From Pararge aegeria (taxonomy: Eukaryota; Arthropoda; Insecta; Lepidoptera; Nymphalidae), in contig NC_053197.1 of the NCBI RefSeq assembly GCF_905163445.1, positions 10,974,001 to 11,038,000 on the forward strand: a stretch of 64,000 bases of DNA. The letters are read 5' to 3'. The notes beneath the pieces were generated by a model. The model was not told where the DNA came from. It saw only the letters and a program-made list of their open reading frames with translations, and did no database searches. The translations under genes were made by a program, and so were the position numbers. The first letter of the stretch is position 1. Each line of letters begins with the position of its first letter. Below, in pieces: positions 36,229 to 45,886 of this stretch.

Positions 36229-39200
36229 CGAGATTTACTCTCACGCCCGTGTGCTAAATAAATACATATAATGAGCCAAAACAACATCAATATATTTACT
36301 TAGATACATAGAGATTAATACACTTAAATATATATATTACATAAATACATATTTACACCGGGCGGAAGATTACAGCCCCGGCAGGGGAGACCAGACGGCC
36401 GGGGGTCAGGGCGACAGGCTAAGAAATCGGCGGACTATTCTAGCCGAGTACAGCAACACCACTTTCTGCATCTTGGCTGCCAGTGAGCTGCCACAGAACC
36501 CCAGTCACCTTAGATGGTGTGCTAAGCTAACTGGGAATAAACCATTTGCAGATATAACTATAGGGATGATTTCAGTGGACTCCACGTGCCTACGTTTTTC
36601 TCGATCTCAGCTCTCACGAGGTTCTCGTCTTACGGAATCGTCATGTCCACCAAAAACACCTTATACTGTGCCCGACAAAATCTGGCTTATTAGCCAGGAT
36701 CGTCCTGTCGGTAATAATAGACCGGTCCCAATGGAGCCGGACATTGTCGCGTTATTATTGTTATTTATTATTAAACTCTTTATTTGTATACCACAACATC
36801 AAAATATGCAAAATATAATAAAAACAGAAACATACAGAAAGGTGTAGAATACAAGAGACCTTATCGCTTAATAGAGATCTCTGCCAGGCAGCCTTTGAAT
36901 CAGGAAAAAAAATCATTTTTGGTCGTAGCTTGTTATTAAATATCTTTTATCAGTGGCGTGCACAAGGTTTTAGACCAGGTGAGGAATAATGCCGGAAGAC
37001 AGAAAAAAAACTCAAAAATAAAACATTCAAAATACATTTATTTCGAGTAGGCCTTACTTTATAAGCAATTTTGAAACTCTACTCTACCACCGGTTTGGAA
37101 AGCAGATTCTACCGAGAAGAGTCGGCAAGAAACTCAGTAATTGCTCTTTAATACACATACATGTACATGTAATAAATAAAATAAAAATGTGACAAAGGAG
37201 CTCCCTCAGTATAGTTTTGTGTGTAATATTTTTGTGTTAGAAATCGTTTTTATTGTAAATGGCAGTGGCATGTACTATATACATGTACAAAACCACTGCT
37301 TACCGTAATTTTTTTATATCAATCGTGTACTACGAGGACTTTTCCATTTCTTGCAATCTTATCTTGTAATTATGTCCCTTCTTTTGTTGTTGTGGTGCGC
37401 CAAAAGCCACAGCGCTTACAAAAAATCCTCCTCCTACTCCTATCCTAAATGATTACCAAAGTTTTAGGGTACTCAGTGTGTAGTGTTATGAATCGCATGC
37501 CGCTGTAAATGAAAATGATTTCAAACATAAAAATAATTTTTAAACTGAAATTTCCAGAGTATAGTTTTCAAAGGAAACACACAAAACTACTTTTTAGTTT
37601 TTGAAGATAGATGTAGCGATATAATGTTGTGATGAGTGATGGTTTAACATAATGTTACTGGGAAGTAATTAAAAATTAATTAATCATAAAATACAAAATT
37701 TAGGCGCTTTATTGAGGTTTTATTCCCAATTATTTGTATATTATTGCAGCGGAAAGAAAGAGGTTAGCTCAACTTATAATAGCAGAGAAACAACATTCGT
37801 TAAGAGTGTTAGAAGCAGCAATGGCTGAGGCTAAAGCTGCTAAGAATAAAATTAAAAAGCGTGCAAGAAATATTTCTAAATTAGAAGAAGCTGCTGGAAA
37901 AGCCACAGACGAAATGGATTCAAAGTTGAGGGATGATGAAAGGTGAGTACAATAATGAGTTTATATGTATGTATCTCTGTGCAATATTTCGTCATGATCA
38001 GTTTACCCGAAAATATATAACGACAATAGACACAAACAATCGCATGAATATTAAATTTTATGTAATTGCAGAAGCAAAATGATGGAATATTATTCAAAAT
38101 TAAATGTGGAGGTAGAGAAAAGTAAGATACACACGGAATGGAAAATTAAACGTTTGCAATTAGATCAAAGTAGAATGCAACTACTATCTACAGAGGAAAG
38201 AAATTTAAAGAGAGAAAAACTAGAATTGGAACATCAACGTAACGAATCAGTTATGGCAATGTCCATCCAAAGTGACTTTAAATCAGAAGAAGATCTGGAT
38301 AGCATTGATAACAACAATGGAGACGAAGATAATTCTAAAACAACAGACAGCACGCCTTCTGTTGACTTACCTGAAGAGGCCAAATTTACTAATATTTCAG
38401 AACAAAACAAAAATAAACAAAGAGCGCAAACGTCGACCGACGTCTTAAATGCTATATGTAACGTCGCTAAAAGCTTCTTTGGCGTTTCCAAATCAAAGGA
38501 CGAAAATCCTTGTGATAACGAAGTCGAAGTCGATGCTCAAGGAAATGTTGTTACCACCAATTCAGAAAATAATCACAAATTAAAGGAAAACGAAACATCA
38601 AGTAACGTAATTGGTTATAAACTAGACAATACATTCGATAATTTGCAATTTTTGGAAAGAAACCAAGAAGCATTAAAAAATAAACAAAAAGTCATGTCCC
38701 ATGAATTTGGACAAACAGACACTGAGAATAATCGGATTAAAGATCCTCAACTGAAACTAACTTCGCTCGACGAAGAAAATAATATTGAAGAAGAATGGTC
38801 GCCTTATGCCGAAGCCAAAAGGAACAAACTCAAAGTACTGGGTGTAGAATTTGATATTAGCAATCAGAAGAAGGTAGTTGAGCAACCTAGAACTGATGCT
38901 CAAAAGGAAGCAGTTATCAATAAAAATAAAGTCTTAGGCGTCGAATACAATATCCCAGCTGTAAAAGTTGCAGCTAGAGAGCCAGCTAATATTGCCCAAG
39001 AGGAAGCTTTACGAAACCGAAATAAAGTTCTCGGCTCAGAATATGAAAATCGTTTGAATTCCCAAAGTAAACATGACTCTCCAAAAAAATCTAGTTTGCG
39101 GTTAAACTTGAAACCCTACAGCGAAACTACGTTCAGCCAAGAAAAACTCATAGCAACCCCAAACACAGGAGCGATCACACCTGGCGATTTATTTTCCACG

Positions 39201-42200
39201 GTAAGTAGATCGTTATTTTCCCTTTTTTCAAAAGACTACTTTTAGTATAATTTTTTTAGTATAATTAAAGATGGTAATATTCGAATGAGCAATATGTTAA
39301 ATCGTGCATTCAATCAACTGAATGGTGACCTCAAAACAAAAATAATGCCAGGAGCCAACTTATTAATTCCACCAAAAAAGTTACTGTCATAATTTAAAAC
39401 ATTAAATTAAAAAAAGTTATCTATATGCAGCGTAAGTAACCAAGCACAGTATACTCGGATCGTCTTATGCCCATTTTCAATAATAAATCTATCCGTAATC
39501 TATAGATTTATTACTTAGCAACGTTGTTATTGTCAAAAACTATTGATACTCATTGAATATTTGACTGATGGTCGCAAATTCAATCTTAGGGATGAAGCCA
39601 ATAATACTTTGTTGATTTGTTTTCATACAGCTCGACCTCGAAACACCAACAACTGCTGAAATGCCAGCTGACGGTGGAAACACGAGTGATATATTCTCAC
39701 CTCACAGTGAGTGCAAAGAATTGGAGTCCAATAAAGTTAAACCAGACAAAGAATTCCTCACATCGAATGGGTTTAACTTCTCAATGATAGTTGATGATGA
39801 AACAGCTGGCATTAGTGACGTGCAAACTGAAGCTAGTCCTGAAAATTCTCCTTCTAAAAGCGTAGACTTCTGCGATATCCCAATATCAATCAGAAGAACT
39901 TCGATATTCAATATTATAGATGGTTCATACAGTCTAGAAACGTTCGATCCATTCGGTGTGAAATATTTGCAAAATTACTCAAAGGATTTCTTTAAGAATA
40001 AGATGAATAACGATGAGGATTCCTTCTACACGCATCCAGGAATAACTATGGAAGAAGTTAAGAAGAAACCTTACAATAATATTTTCGCATCACACTGCGA
40101 CATTGAAACTGATGAAAAGATTTCTTGTGACAACATAGCTACATTGACAGCATGCTTACAGAGATCTGTTATGCTGCCGCTAACATATCAACTCGAAGTT
40201 GTAAACAATTCGATCCTAACTCATTTCCTAGTCAACTTAGACCTGTATGAGCACTTAAGGAGTTTGAAGGATTACTTCTTTCTGATGGATGGAGAGTTTT
40301 CTAGAAGCATCTGTCATAATCTGTTCACAAAATTAACGAAAACGCTAAATCCACAGGAGTTGTTGAACTTCGCAACTTTGCACAATATTTTGGATAAAGC
40401 TCTCGGATCGTCGATATCACGTAAGTATTTTTTGACTACCGAGTACCGACTTCCTCGATTCGTTTTTATTGAATCCAGAGCAGACGTAGAACCAAAACGA
40501 TGTTTCCAGTTGCAAACTCTCGTGATAGCCTTGTGGGTATGACTTCAGTTTCTCTTTCGGGGAGACCTAGCTCGACGCTCGCTTTAACTTCGGAGTTCTG
40601 TGTGTTTTAAGCAATTCAGTATAATTTACTATCGTGAGGAAATCTGCATGCCCCTGAGTTCTCCTTTAATATGTTCTTAAAGGCGTGCGAAGTCTTCCAA
40701 TCCGCAATTGGCCAGCGCGGTGGACTATGGCCTGAAATCCTACAGCCAGAGACCTTGTAGAGGGCCGTTAATAGGTTAATAATGAAGGAGATGATATGAT
40801 GAAACTTGTGTTAAACCGAATCGCTGGAAGTCAAATTCTTGAAAAGTTGTTTAGGTGATATTTCTACAATATACCAAAAAAGCAGAAGATTGAAAACGAA
40901 TAAAATTGTTACTTCATTAAAACAAAAGAAGTCCCCCTATTAATTTATCATCCCGAGTTTAAATCTGAGCACCGGGTACGCACCCTAACTGTTCTAAGTT
41001 GTGTGCGTTTTAAGCAATTAAAATATCACTTTAACGGTGAAGGAAAACATCGTGAGGAAACCTGCATACCTGAGAGTTCTCCATAATGTTCTCATAGGTG
41101 TGTGCGTTTCGCGGCTTACCGACTAGCAATAACTAAAATGCCTGCAATGCAAACGGTGTCACGTTGCATCCTGCATTTGTCCTTCCAATTGTAATAATCT
41201 TTGGTTTCTTTTAAAAACCATTTCAGATGTACACAAGTTCTCGGAAAACCTGTCATTCACTATAACAGAGTCACCGCTTAGTTTCCAACACAGTTCGCCC
41301 GACGTTCTTCAGTGCCTCTCACTTACGTACAGTGTGAGCTGGCCTTTGAACATAATCCTGTCGCAGGAGGCGTTGCTGAGATATGCTAAAGTGTTCCAGT
41401 TTTTAGTTAAAATGAGACGAATATTTTGGGTGCTTAGTGAAGATTTTGAGGTAATAATGTTTTTTTTCCACTACAAGTTAGCTCTAAATTTTTTTTTATA
41501 ATTAATATTTGCCGGAGCAAGCAGATAGCCCACCGAGCAAAACCACCAAGGGCGTGCAATGAAGACATCCTGCAAAATGTTACCCTGTGTCCATCAATCT
41601 GAGATGTAGATGTGATGCCTTATGTGCTCCGGCCACCACCCCTTCAGACCGGGACATAGCATAGCAACGATGCTGCTTAGCGGCAGAAATAAGCACGGTG
41701 GTAGTACTTCTCCAGACGACCTCTGAAAATGCTAGACTACTACTGAAAAATCCAATTAATGCATTATCACTTTGTGATTGATGATGCAGTCTTAGATGGT
41801 AGCGGGCTACTTTGCTCTCTGGCTTTGGCATTTATATCATTAAATATATTTAAAATATGGTTAAAAGACTATTTCCTGTCTAGTATGTAGCAAAATATCT
41901 ATGTATTTTATGTGTATGTTTAAATAGTAATATGTATTTAAGTTTATATATTGATATATATATAGATATTTATATACATATATATATAAATATATGTTTT
42001 AAATATATATATGTAGTATTAGTATGTATTGTATATGTAATGTTTATAATTAGCACAATTTGGGTGTTGCACTATCCCGTTTTCTCTAATATGTTTCTTC
42101 AACCAAAGTTTGTCTGGAGGAGATCGCTTCAAGCGATAAGGCCGCCTTTGTGCATATGTATATTATCGTTTTTTTTTTTGTTAACCTGGCTTTATATTTG

Positions 42201-44445
42201 TAAGTGCAATAAAGACTTTTTCTTCTTCTTCTTCTTATATTAAACACTTATATCGGTATCTACGCGGCATCGTGCAGGAATGCTGAATCGCTTGGCGACG
42301 TGGCACGTCTTTTACCGGTAGGGTGGTAACTAGCCACTGCCACAAACAATCAACTTACCCTTGTCGGCTATCGAACTCGGGACATCCAACTGATGGGATC
42401 TTAGCGTTTATCACTGCGCCAGGGAGATAGTTTCTTAACCTCTGTCTTGTCTGTTTTACAATTAATGATACATACATTTATTCTAAAAACAAGTAAAAGA
42501 TTTGATATTTCTGAAACACTAAAATATTACTGATTTGTTTATTAATAAGAAATAAATCCACACTTAATTTTGAATTCTTTTATTTCAGTCTTTAAAGTTA
42601 ACGGCAAAATTGTCCAAACATCATTCTCGAAAACTACTAAAATCGCCTCAGTACATCTCGATACAGATATATAGACATATAATGGCGTCCCTAATAAGGG
42701 CCTTGGACAATTACATAGTCACGACATGTATACTGACGTCTTGGACGGAATTCGAAAATGATCTTAAAAAGGCTAGAACCCTCGACGATTTGTATGAGTG
42801 CCACGTCGTGTATATAAAGAAAGTCCTCTTTAGGTGCCTTTTGAATAAAAGATCTACGCCTGTTAATAGAAATTTGAATGATATATTCACTATAGCGTTG
42901 AAATTCAGCAGGGTTTTGAAAGCTGGGTAAGTTTTTTCTTTCATTATTTGGTTGCTTTTGAAAAAGGCACACATACAATAACAGTAGCGGTAAGGCCGCC
43001 TAGTTGTATGCATCGTGTAAACTAGCTTCTTTTTTCTATAATTTTTCTGTATTTTATGTGGTGTACAATAAAAGTGTATTCATTCATTTATTCATACAAT
43101 CACCTGGTATAACTAAAAAAGACCAGGGCTATCTTGATTCCTCCATAGACGTAGCAAATAATTTGTGGAGACCATTTTAATTTTTTAGTTTCTTTTGGAA
43201 GTCAAACTTCAGTACAATCGTTTTGTTTTGAAACTCGATGAAATAAAAGTTACGATATAGAAACAAAAACATAAACGATTCAGTCAGCGAGAGAATGAGA
43301 TACAGTACATTACACATTTTGTTTTAGTTACCATGGAAACTGAATAATATGTAATATATTATTGTACTTTACTGTAGTACTGTATTAATATAAAAAAATT
43401 ATAAACCTTATTCTAATAGTTCTGATATATTCTGAGCCCATCCCAATCTTAAAGAATTGAAAGGTAATAGAAGTATTAAAAACTAAATGATCTTCACAAA
43501 AGTAGATTGGAGAAATTGCAGACATTCCTTTGCTAAATCTTCATGCCAAATTCAAACATGATTTTCTTATTTCGTGGAACATCAAATTTATATTTTATTT
43601 GGAGTTATACCAGAAGTATTTGTATAATGCGGTACCGATATGACTTTAGATCCAAAAGAAAAGTTTAGAAGATTATAAAAAGCAATCTGTATACTAGATC
43701 GCTTTATTTACAAACAGATGACGTCACGCGACCGTAGATTTTTAAATTTATTTTTATAGACTGTTTTTGGTTACATGTAATGCGATGTAAAAAATATTGT
43801 TATGGTAACATTTAAGCACTATTATTTATTTAAAAAACAAACTTAAAAGTAATCAGATTCCCTATTATGTAAACATTTATTATCTATAAAAGAAAGTTGT
43901 GTTAGTTACACCATTTATAACTCAAGAACGGCAGGATCAATTTTTATGATATTTGATTTTTTGGATTACTTTTAGACCGGAATATGATAATAAGTTTTTA
44001 AATATAACATTCATCAAAAAAAAAATGATCCGCGAAGTTCGAATTCGCACTCAGCTAGATGTAAATGAGTTAAGAATTTTTGAGTAAGAGGTACATTGTC
44101 CCCGCGACTTGTTTACGTACAAATTTGTACGTAAACAAGTCGCAGGGAATCGAACGTTCAGTTTATTATAAAAGGGAAGTTTTTTTTAACTTTGGTCTCG
44201 TTTCCAGCGAATGGCAGCAAAAGGAACCCAACGGTTGTTTCACGCACACGAACTTCGCGCAACTCGAAGAGATATACAATTTGTTCGAGAAAATAGCGAA
44301 GTATCTGCACAAAGTGATAACACGGCTGATGGAGTACGGGTATCAGCGGCATTTGGTTGAACTGCTGACAATGGTTAACCTGAACGGGTACTATGATCCG
44401 GAATCATCCAAAGAAGATACCAATACCAGTGTCCAATCTACGTGA
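26273..44445 (+). CDS. TUBGCP6: Gamma-tubulin complex component 6 (GCP6; Grip163)
   Basis: Sixteen exons: 26273-26680, 26922-27123, 27367-27557, 28403-28532, 29354-29500, 30250-30461, 31206-31395, 33546-33675, 34873-35095, 35897-36128, 37750-37942, 38072-39200, 39631-40420, 41227-41450, 42589-42926, 44208-44445. Every intron is GT-AG and the phases close to 1,658 aa. GCP6 is a subunit of the gamma-tubulin ring complex, which nucleates microtubules at centrosomes and spindles. An N-terminal GRIP1 region covers about residues 265-620 (for example the NIKENLVLEGISKEHLQAYV helix area and HIEPLEYEIETI). A strongly charged coiled coil (about 660-800) and a long low-complexity insert follow, as in GCP6 but not GCP2-5. 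The C-terminal GRIP2 domain (about 1185-1640) contains LTYSVSWPLNIILSQEAL and FQFLVKMRRIFWVLSEDFE, typical of gamma-tubulin-binding GCPs. The start is the first ATG in frame (G at -3). The introns carry many transposons, but no exon is broken. Confidence 0.93.
27670..28020 (+). repeat. Family A SINE, in GCP6 intron 3
   Basis: GGAGGTCTCAGGTCCGTTTCCCGG (decayed B box), GCAATTTGCGAATTTATAA, TTTTCTCTGGTCTGGTCTGGTGG and GCTAACTTATAGTAAC match the family A SINE. Confidence 0.7.
28795..28955 (+). mobile_element. Helitron-like repeat, second subfamily, in GCP6 intron 4
   Basis: Begins TATATTATATAAAAGAAAGTTG, has TTACACCATTTATAA and AAGAACGGCTGGACCAATTTTTATGATATT, and ends TTGTCCGCTAG then T. The same body is at 43870-44045. 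The CTAG end again suggests a Helitron-type element. Confidence 0.5.
29045..29240 (+). repeat. Family B repeat fragment, in GCP6 intron 4
   Basis: ATTTAAGCTGATGGCTGATTGG, AAAGGGCATGCAAAG, CTGTGTCTGTCAACCTGAGG and GTAATTACACCAGCAACCACGCC match family B. Confidence 0.55.
30655..30750 (-). repeat. LINE 3'-end fragment, in GCP6 intron 6
   Basis: GTACAATTGGCGGCCTTATCGCTGAAAAGCGATCT is the reverse of the GCGATAAGGCCGCC...GTGCAATAAAG 3' tail at 42125-42215, so it is an antisense LINE tail copy. Confidence 0.55.
31627..31670. repeat. Perfect 18-bp inverted repeat, 8-nt loop, in GCP6 intron 7
   Basis: ATCTCTCATCGTTAAGGC (31627-31644) and GCCTTAACGATGAGAGAT (31653-31670) are exact reverse complements. 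Confidence 0.85.
31961..33467. mobile_element. Palindromic mariner-like element with 520-bp inverted arms, in GCP6 intron 7
   Basis: Left arm 31961-32480 and right arm 32948-33467 are each 520 bp and, compared by eye over their full length, are exact reverse complements. The centre is 467 bp (32481-32947). The ends are TACAGGATGTTTGG...CCAAACATCCTGTA and the flanks are TA on both sides (31959-31960 and 33468-33469), as expected for a Tc1/mariner-superfamily insertion. The centre holds a GC-rich patch and the beginning of a transposase-like ORF at 32854. Most of a transposase is missing, so the element is non-autonomous. Equal arm lengths and apparent identity point to recent formation or gene conversion. 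It accounts for about 70% of intron 7. Confidence 0.85.
32854..33060 (+). pseudogene. Truncated transposase start: HTH (DUF4817-like) fragment fused to the repeat arm
   Basis: From ATG 32854 the first about 32 residues (MTTYSNEEYADIIMVYGAAR, then GVARAAQRLYQE) have the pattern of the N-terminal helix-turn-helix found in front of insect mariner-type transposases, S-x-E-E-Y-x-D-x-x-x-x-Y-G followed by a basic second helix. At 32948 the reading frame enters the right inverted arm and continues for about 36 residues of unrelated sequence before a stop at 33058-33060. The catalytic DDE/D domain is absent. It could bind DNA if expressed, but nothing in the window shows that it is. Confidence 0.6.
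33735..33872 (-). repeat. Family C SINE fragment, in GCP6 intron 8
   Basis: Reverse copy: GGCATGCAGGTTTGCTCACG, TGATATAAAATTGCTTGAAACGCA, GTACGTGCCGGGATCGAAATC (B box) and AAGTGTGACCGAAGTCCTAATCACTAGGC (A-box region). The head end abuts the hAT-like repeat that follows. Confidence 0.65.
33873..34225. mobile_element. hAT-like non-autonomous repeat, copy 2, in GCP6 intron 8
   Basis: Begins CAGGGCTTCTCAACCGAG, a typical hAT (Charlie-like) terminus. It shares its body with 12371-12747 (TTTTTGTGCAGNGNATTGTC, AACTAGCTAGGTTAGGGCG, TTTCTTAACTTGTAAGTGCG). The right end (GGTTAGGAACCTTTA) has diverged. It appears to lie at or in the SINE head on its left. Confidence 0.55.
34370..34470 (+). repeat. LINE 3'-end fragment, in GCP6 intron 8
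   Basis: GTTTGTCTGGAGGGGATCGCTTAAAGCTATAAGACCGCCTTTGCGCAT matches the tail at 42110-42160 (GTTTGTCTGGAGGAGATCGCTTCAAGCGATAAGGCCGCCTTTG). Confidence 0.55.
35620..35815 (+). mobile_element. Helitron-like element copy 2 with an inserted hairpin, in GCP6 intron 9
   Basis: TCTTTATATATATAATTCTACTG, CTGAACTCCTCCTAAAGGGCTGGACCGATTTGAATGA and ATTCAGCCCGACAG match copy 1. In place of the GATGGCGCTGGGGTCCGCTAG end it carries a perfect 23-bp inverted repeat: arms 35755-35777 and 35788-35810, 10-nt loop. Confidence 0.6.
36203..36230 (+). repeat. (ATT)n microsatellite, in GCP6 intron 10
   Basis: About nine ATT units in a row, ending before CGAGATT. Confidence 0.85.
36370..36930. repeat. Retroelement fragment with LINE-type tail, in GCP6 intron 10
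   Basis: A moderately GC-rich block (36370-36750) holding a 124-codon frame without recognisable domains. It is followed by AAACTCTTTATTTGTATACCAC...ACCTTATCGCTTAATAGAGATCTCTGCCAGGCAGCC, the reverse of a lepidopteran LINE 3' tail. It is not an exon of GCP6: the phases close without it. Confidence 0.5.
36951..37330 (+). mobile_element. hAT-type MITE fragments, in GCP6 intron 10
   Basis: CAGTGGCGTGCACAAGG at 36951 is a terminus like that of the intact MITE at 59076-59228. At 37263, CAGTGGCATGTAC...TACAAAACCACTGCTTACC resembles that MITE's first 50 bases. No second terminus or target duplication was found for either. Confidence 0.5.
40555..40800 (+). repeat. Family C SINE, in GCP6 intron 13 (copy 1)
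   Basis: TGTGTTTTAAGCAATTCAGTATAATTTACTATCGTGAGGAAATCTGCATG, AAGTCTTCCAATCCGCAATTGGCCAGCGCGGTGGACTATGGCC: a near-complete body of the common lepidopteran SINE, ending near AGATGATATGATG. Confidence 0.7.
40940..41165 (+). repeat. Family C SINE, in GCP6 intron 13 (copy 2)
   Basis: ATCCCGAGTTTAAATCTGAGC, GTTGTGTGCGTTTTAAGCAATTAAAATATCAC, ACGGTGAAGGAAAACATCGTGAGGAAACCTGCATACCTGAGAGTTCTCC. It lies in the same intron and orientation as copy 1. Confidence 0.7.
41500..41830 (+). repeat. Family B repeat, in GCP6 intron 14
   Basis: GGGCGTGCAATGAAGACATCC, CCTGTGTCCATCAATCTGAG, CACCACCCCTTCAGACCGGGACA, ATGCTGCTTAGCGGCAGAAATAAGCACGGTGGTAGTAC and CCAGACGACCTCTG: a long copy of the family also present at 22400, 29045 and 57580. 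Confidence 0.65.
42110..42240 (+). repeat. LINE 3' tail, in GCP6 intron 14
   Basis: GTCTGGAGGAGATCGCTTCAAGCGATAAGGCCGCCTTTGTGC...TGTAAGTGCAATAAAGACTTTTTC, then a CTT microsatellite (42222-42236). The imperfect GATCGCTTCAAGCGATAAGG hairpin is characteristic of this tail. Confidence 0.65.
42975..43100 (+). repeat. LINE 3' tail, in GCP6 intron 15
   Basis: GTAGCGGTAAGGCCGCCTAGTTGTATGCATCGTGTAA...GTGGTGTACAATAAAAGTGTATTCATTCATT, a variant of the tail at 42110. Confidence 0.6.
43870..44045 (+). mobile_element. Helitron-like repeat, second subfamily, in GCP6 intron 15
   Basis: TCTATAAAAGAAAGTTGTGTTAGTTACACCATTTATAACTCAAGAACGGCAGGATCAATTTTTATGATATTTG parallels 28795-28955; the 3' end has diverged. 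Confidence 0.5.
44104..44143. repeat. Perfect 40-bp palindrome, 64 bp before the last GCP6 exon
   Basis: GCGACTTGTTTACGTACAAA (44104-44123) is followed with no spacer by its exact reverse complement (44124-44143). It extends a few bases on each side with one mismatch (44099-44148). It lies in the polypyrimidine/branch-point region of intron 15. Confidence 0.9.
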
Positions 44446-45499
44446 CGACCCTGTTAAATTTGTTGGTCAAAAAAAATATACTAGTGGTGTGCAAAGTGGT
44501 GCTTATCGATGTTTTTTTTTAATATAGTCCAGAGCGAGACATGCGATTGTAAGGGCGTTGCCTCATTAGTGCGTTGCGTTGCGTCGTTGCAACGTATAAA
44601 GTTATATCCCTGAAAAGGGATAAAATTAAGTTGTCCATCTGCCAAATCACGGCTACAGGGAATAGCAGAAGTTTACCCCTGTTTATTATTACACGTATAT
44701 TATTTGTATATTATTTCTACCTGTGCGCCTATGCTCAGAGAGTTTATAAAGCTGTCGGAGAAGATACAATTTTATCTCTTTTTTATCTCCTCGGGGAGAA
44801 AAATGTCTCCTGCTAACAGAGTGCAGCAGAGTGAGTTGCAATGGCGAACCGCTGCACTCTGTGGCATTTCATAATGAACTGTTAGCATTATTTGCTATAA
44901 TATATACTCCGCGAAAAGCAGGAGAATATTTTTAATATTAAGCTTAATGCAAATTGTATATCATGGAATTATCGCAAAGTAACGTCTGTAAATTAAATCA
45001 ATGCCAGCATCTATCAAATACTAGAATATTCTATGGTACACTTTTAAATTTTTGCAATTGTTTTTATTGTAAAACAAGATAAAAAAAAACCGAAACTCGA
45101 ACATTTATAAGTGTTAATAATTGTTTTTATTAAAGTTGTTAAGTTAATGTTTTGTTTTAAGTTATGAACTGAATAACTACCTAATTAATGTACAGTAGTT
45201 AACAAATATTACTAGTTAATCATAATATCGTATTGTTTCCATTATTATCTATATATTGTAATCCGTTTAGGAGGTTGTGATATTTAACCCACCAACATAT
45301 CGTGTTTAGAAATAATCGTTTATTGTTTTAACTGAAGTCACAGACATTGCATTTTTAATAAGTACCTACGGAAAATGTGTTGCATGCTTATGCGTAAAAT
45401 ACGCACTCTGTGATATATTACATATTATATAATGATACGAAAGTATTCTTCTAAAGGTCGTGATCAAAAACTACATTACAAATAATCACCATCATGATA

Positions 45500-45785
45500 A
45501 ACAAATTACTGGCCCACTACAGTGCACGGGTCTCATCTCAGAATAAGAACGGCCGTAGTCCAGCACGTTGGCGGCTGGTGGCCTAGTGTAGACTGGCAGA
45601 ATACTCACACCTTTGAGAACATTGTGAAGAACCCTCAGCCATGCAGGTTTCCTCACCATAAATCACATGATATTTTAGGTGTTTAAAACGAAATTCGAAA
45701 AGTTAGAAATGCGTGCTGGAGATCAAACTCTGTCCCTCCAAGACTGTGGCCATAGTCCTAAACCAGTAGGCTATCGCCGCTTATA
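45500..45785 (-). repeat. Family C SINE, reverse
   Basis: CTGGCCCACTACAGTGCACGGGTCTC...GCCTAGTGTAGACTGGCAGAATACTCACACC, CATGCAGGTTTCCTCACCATAAATCACATGATATTTTAGGTGTTTAAAACG, GATCAAACTCTGTCC and CTAAACCAGTAGGCTATCGCCGC: a nearly full-length reverse copy with tRNA-like head at the right. Confidence 0.7.
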
Positions 45786-45838
45786 AGTATATACAAATAT
45801 AATCTGTGATTTTTGGCACATAGATCAAAATTAAAAAC

Positions 45839-45886
45839 AAATTAGATCATCAAGTTTGCGATCTACCACTCTTGATGATCTAATTT
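45839..45886. repeat. Perfect 16-bp inverted repeat followed by a T-run
   Basis: AAATTAGATCATCAAG (45839-45854) and CTTGATGATCTAATTT (45871-45886), 16-nt loop, followed by about 14 more T. It has the look of a hairpin plus Pol III-type T-run, but no A/B boxes are seen upstream. Confidence 0.8.

Noticed and set aside
36473..36847. 124-codon open frame in GCP6 intron 10
   Set aside because: The GCP6 exons on either side join in phase without it, and its 3' part is a LINE tail in reverse.
41932..42243. 103-codon frame rich in Tyr/Ile
   Set aside because: It is translation of TATATA-rich microsatellite and LINE-tail DNA.
42691..43013. Antisense open frames opposite GCP6 exon 15
   Set aside because: They are shadows of a well-supported exon with matching splice sites and GRIP2 domain sequence.
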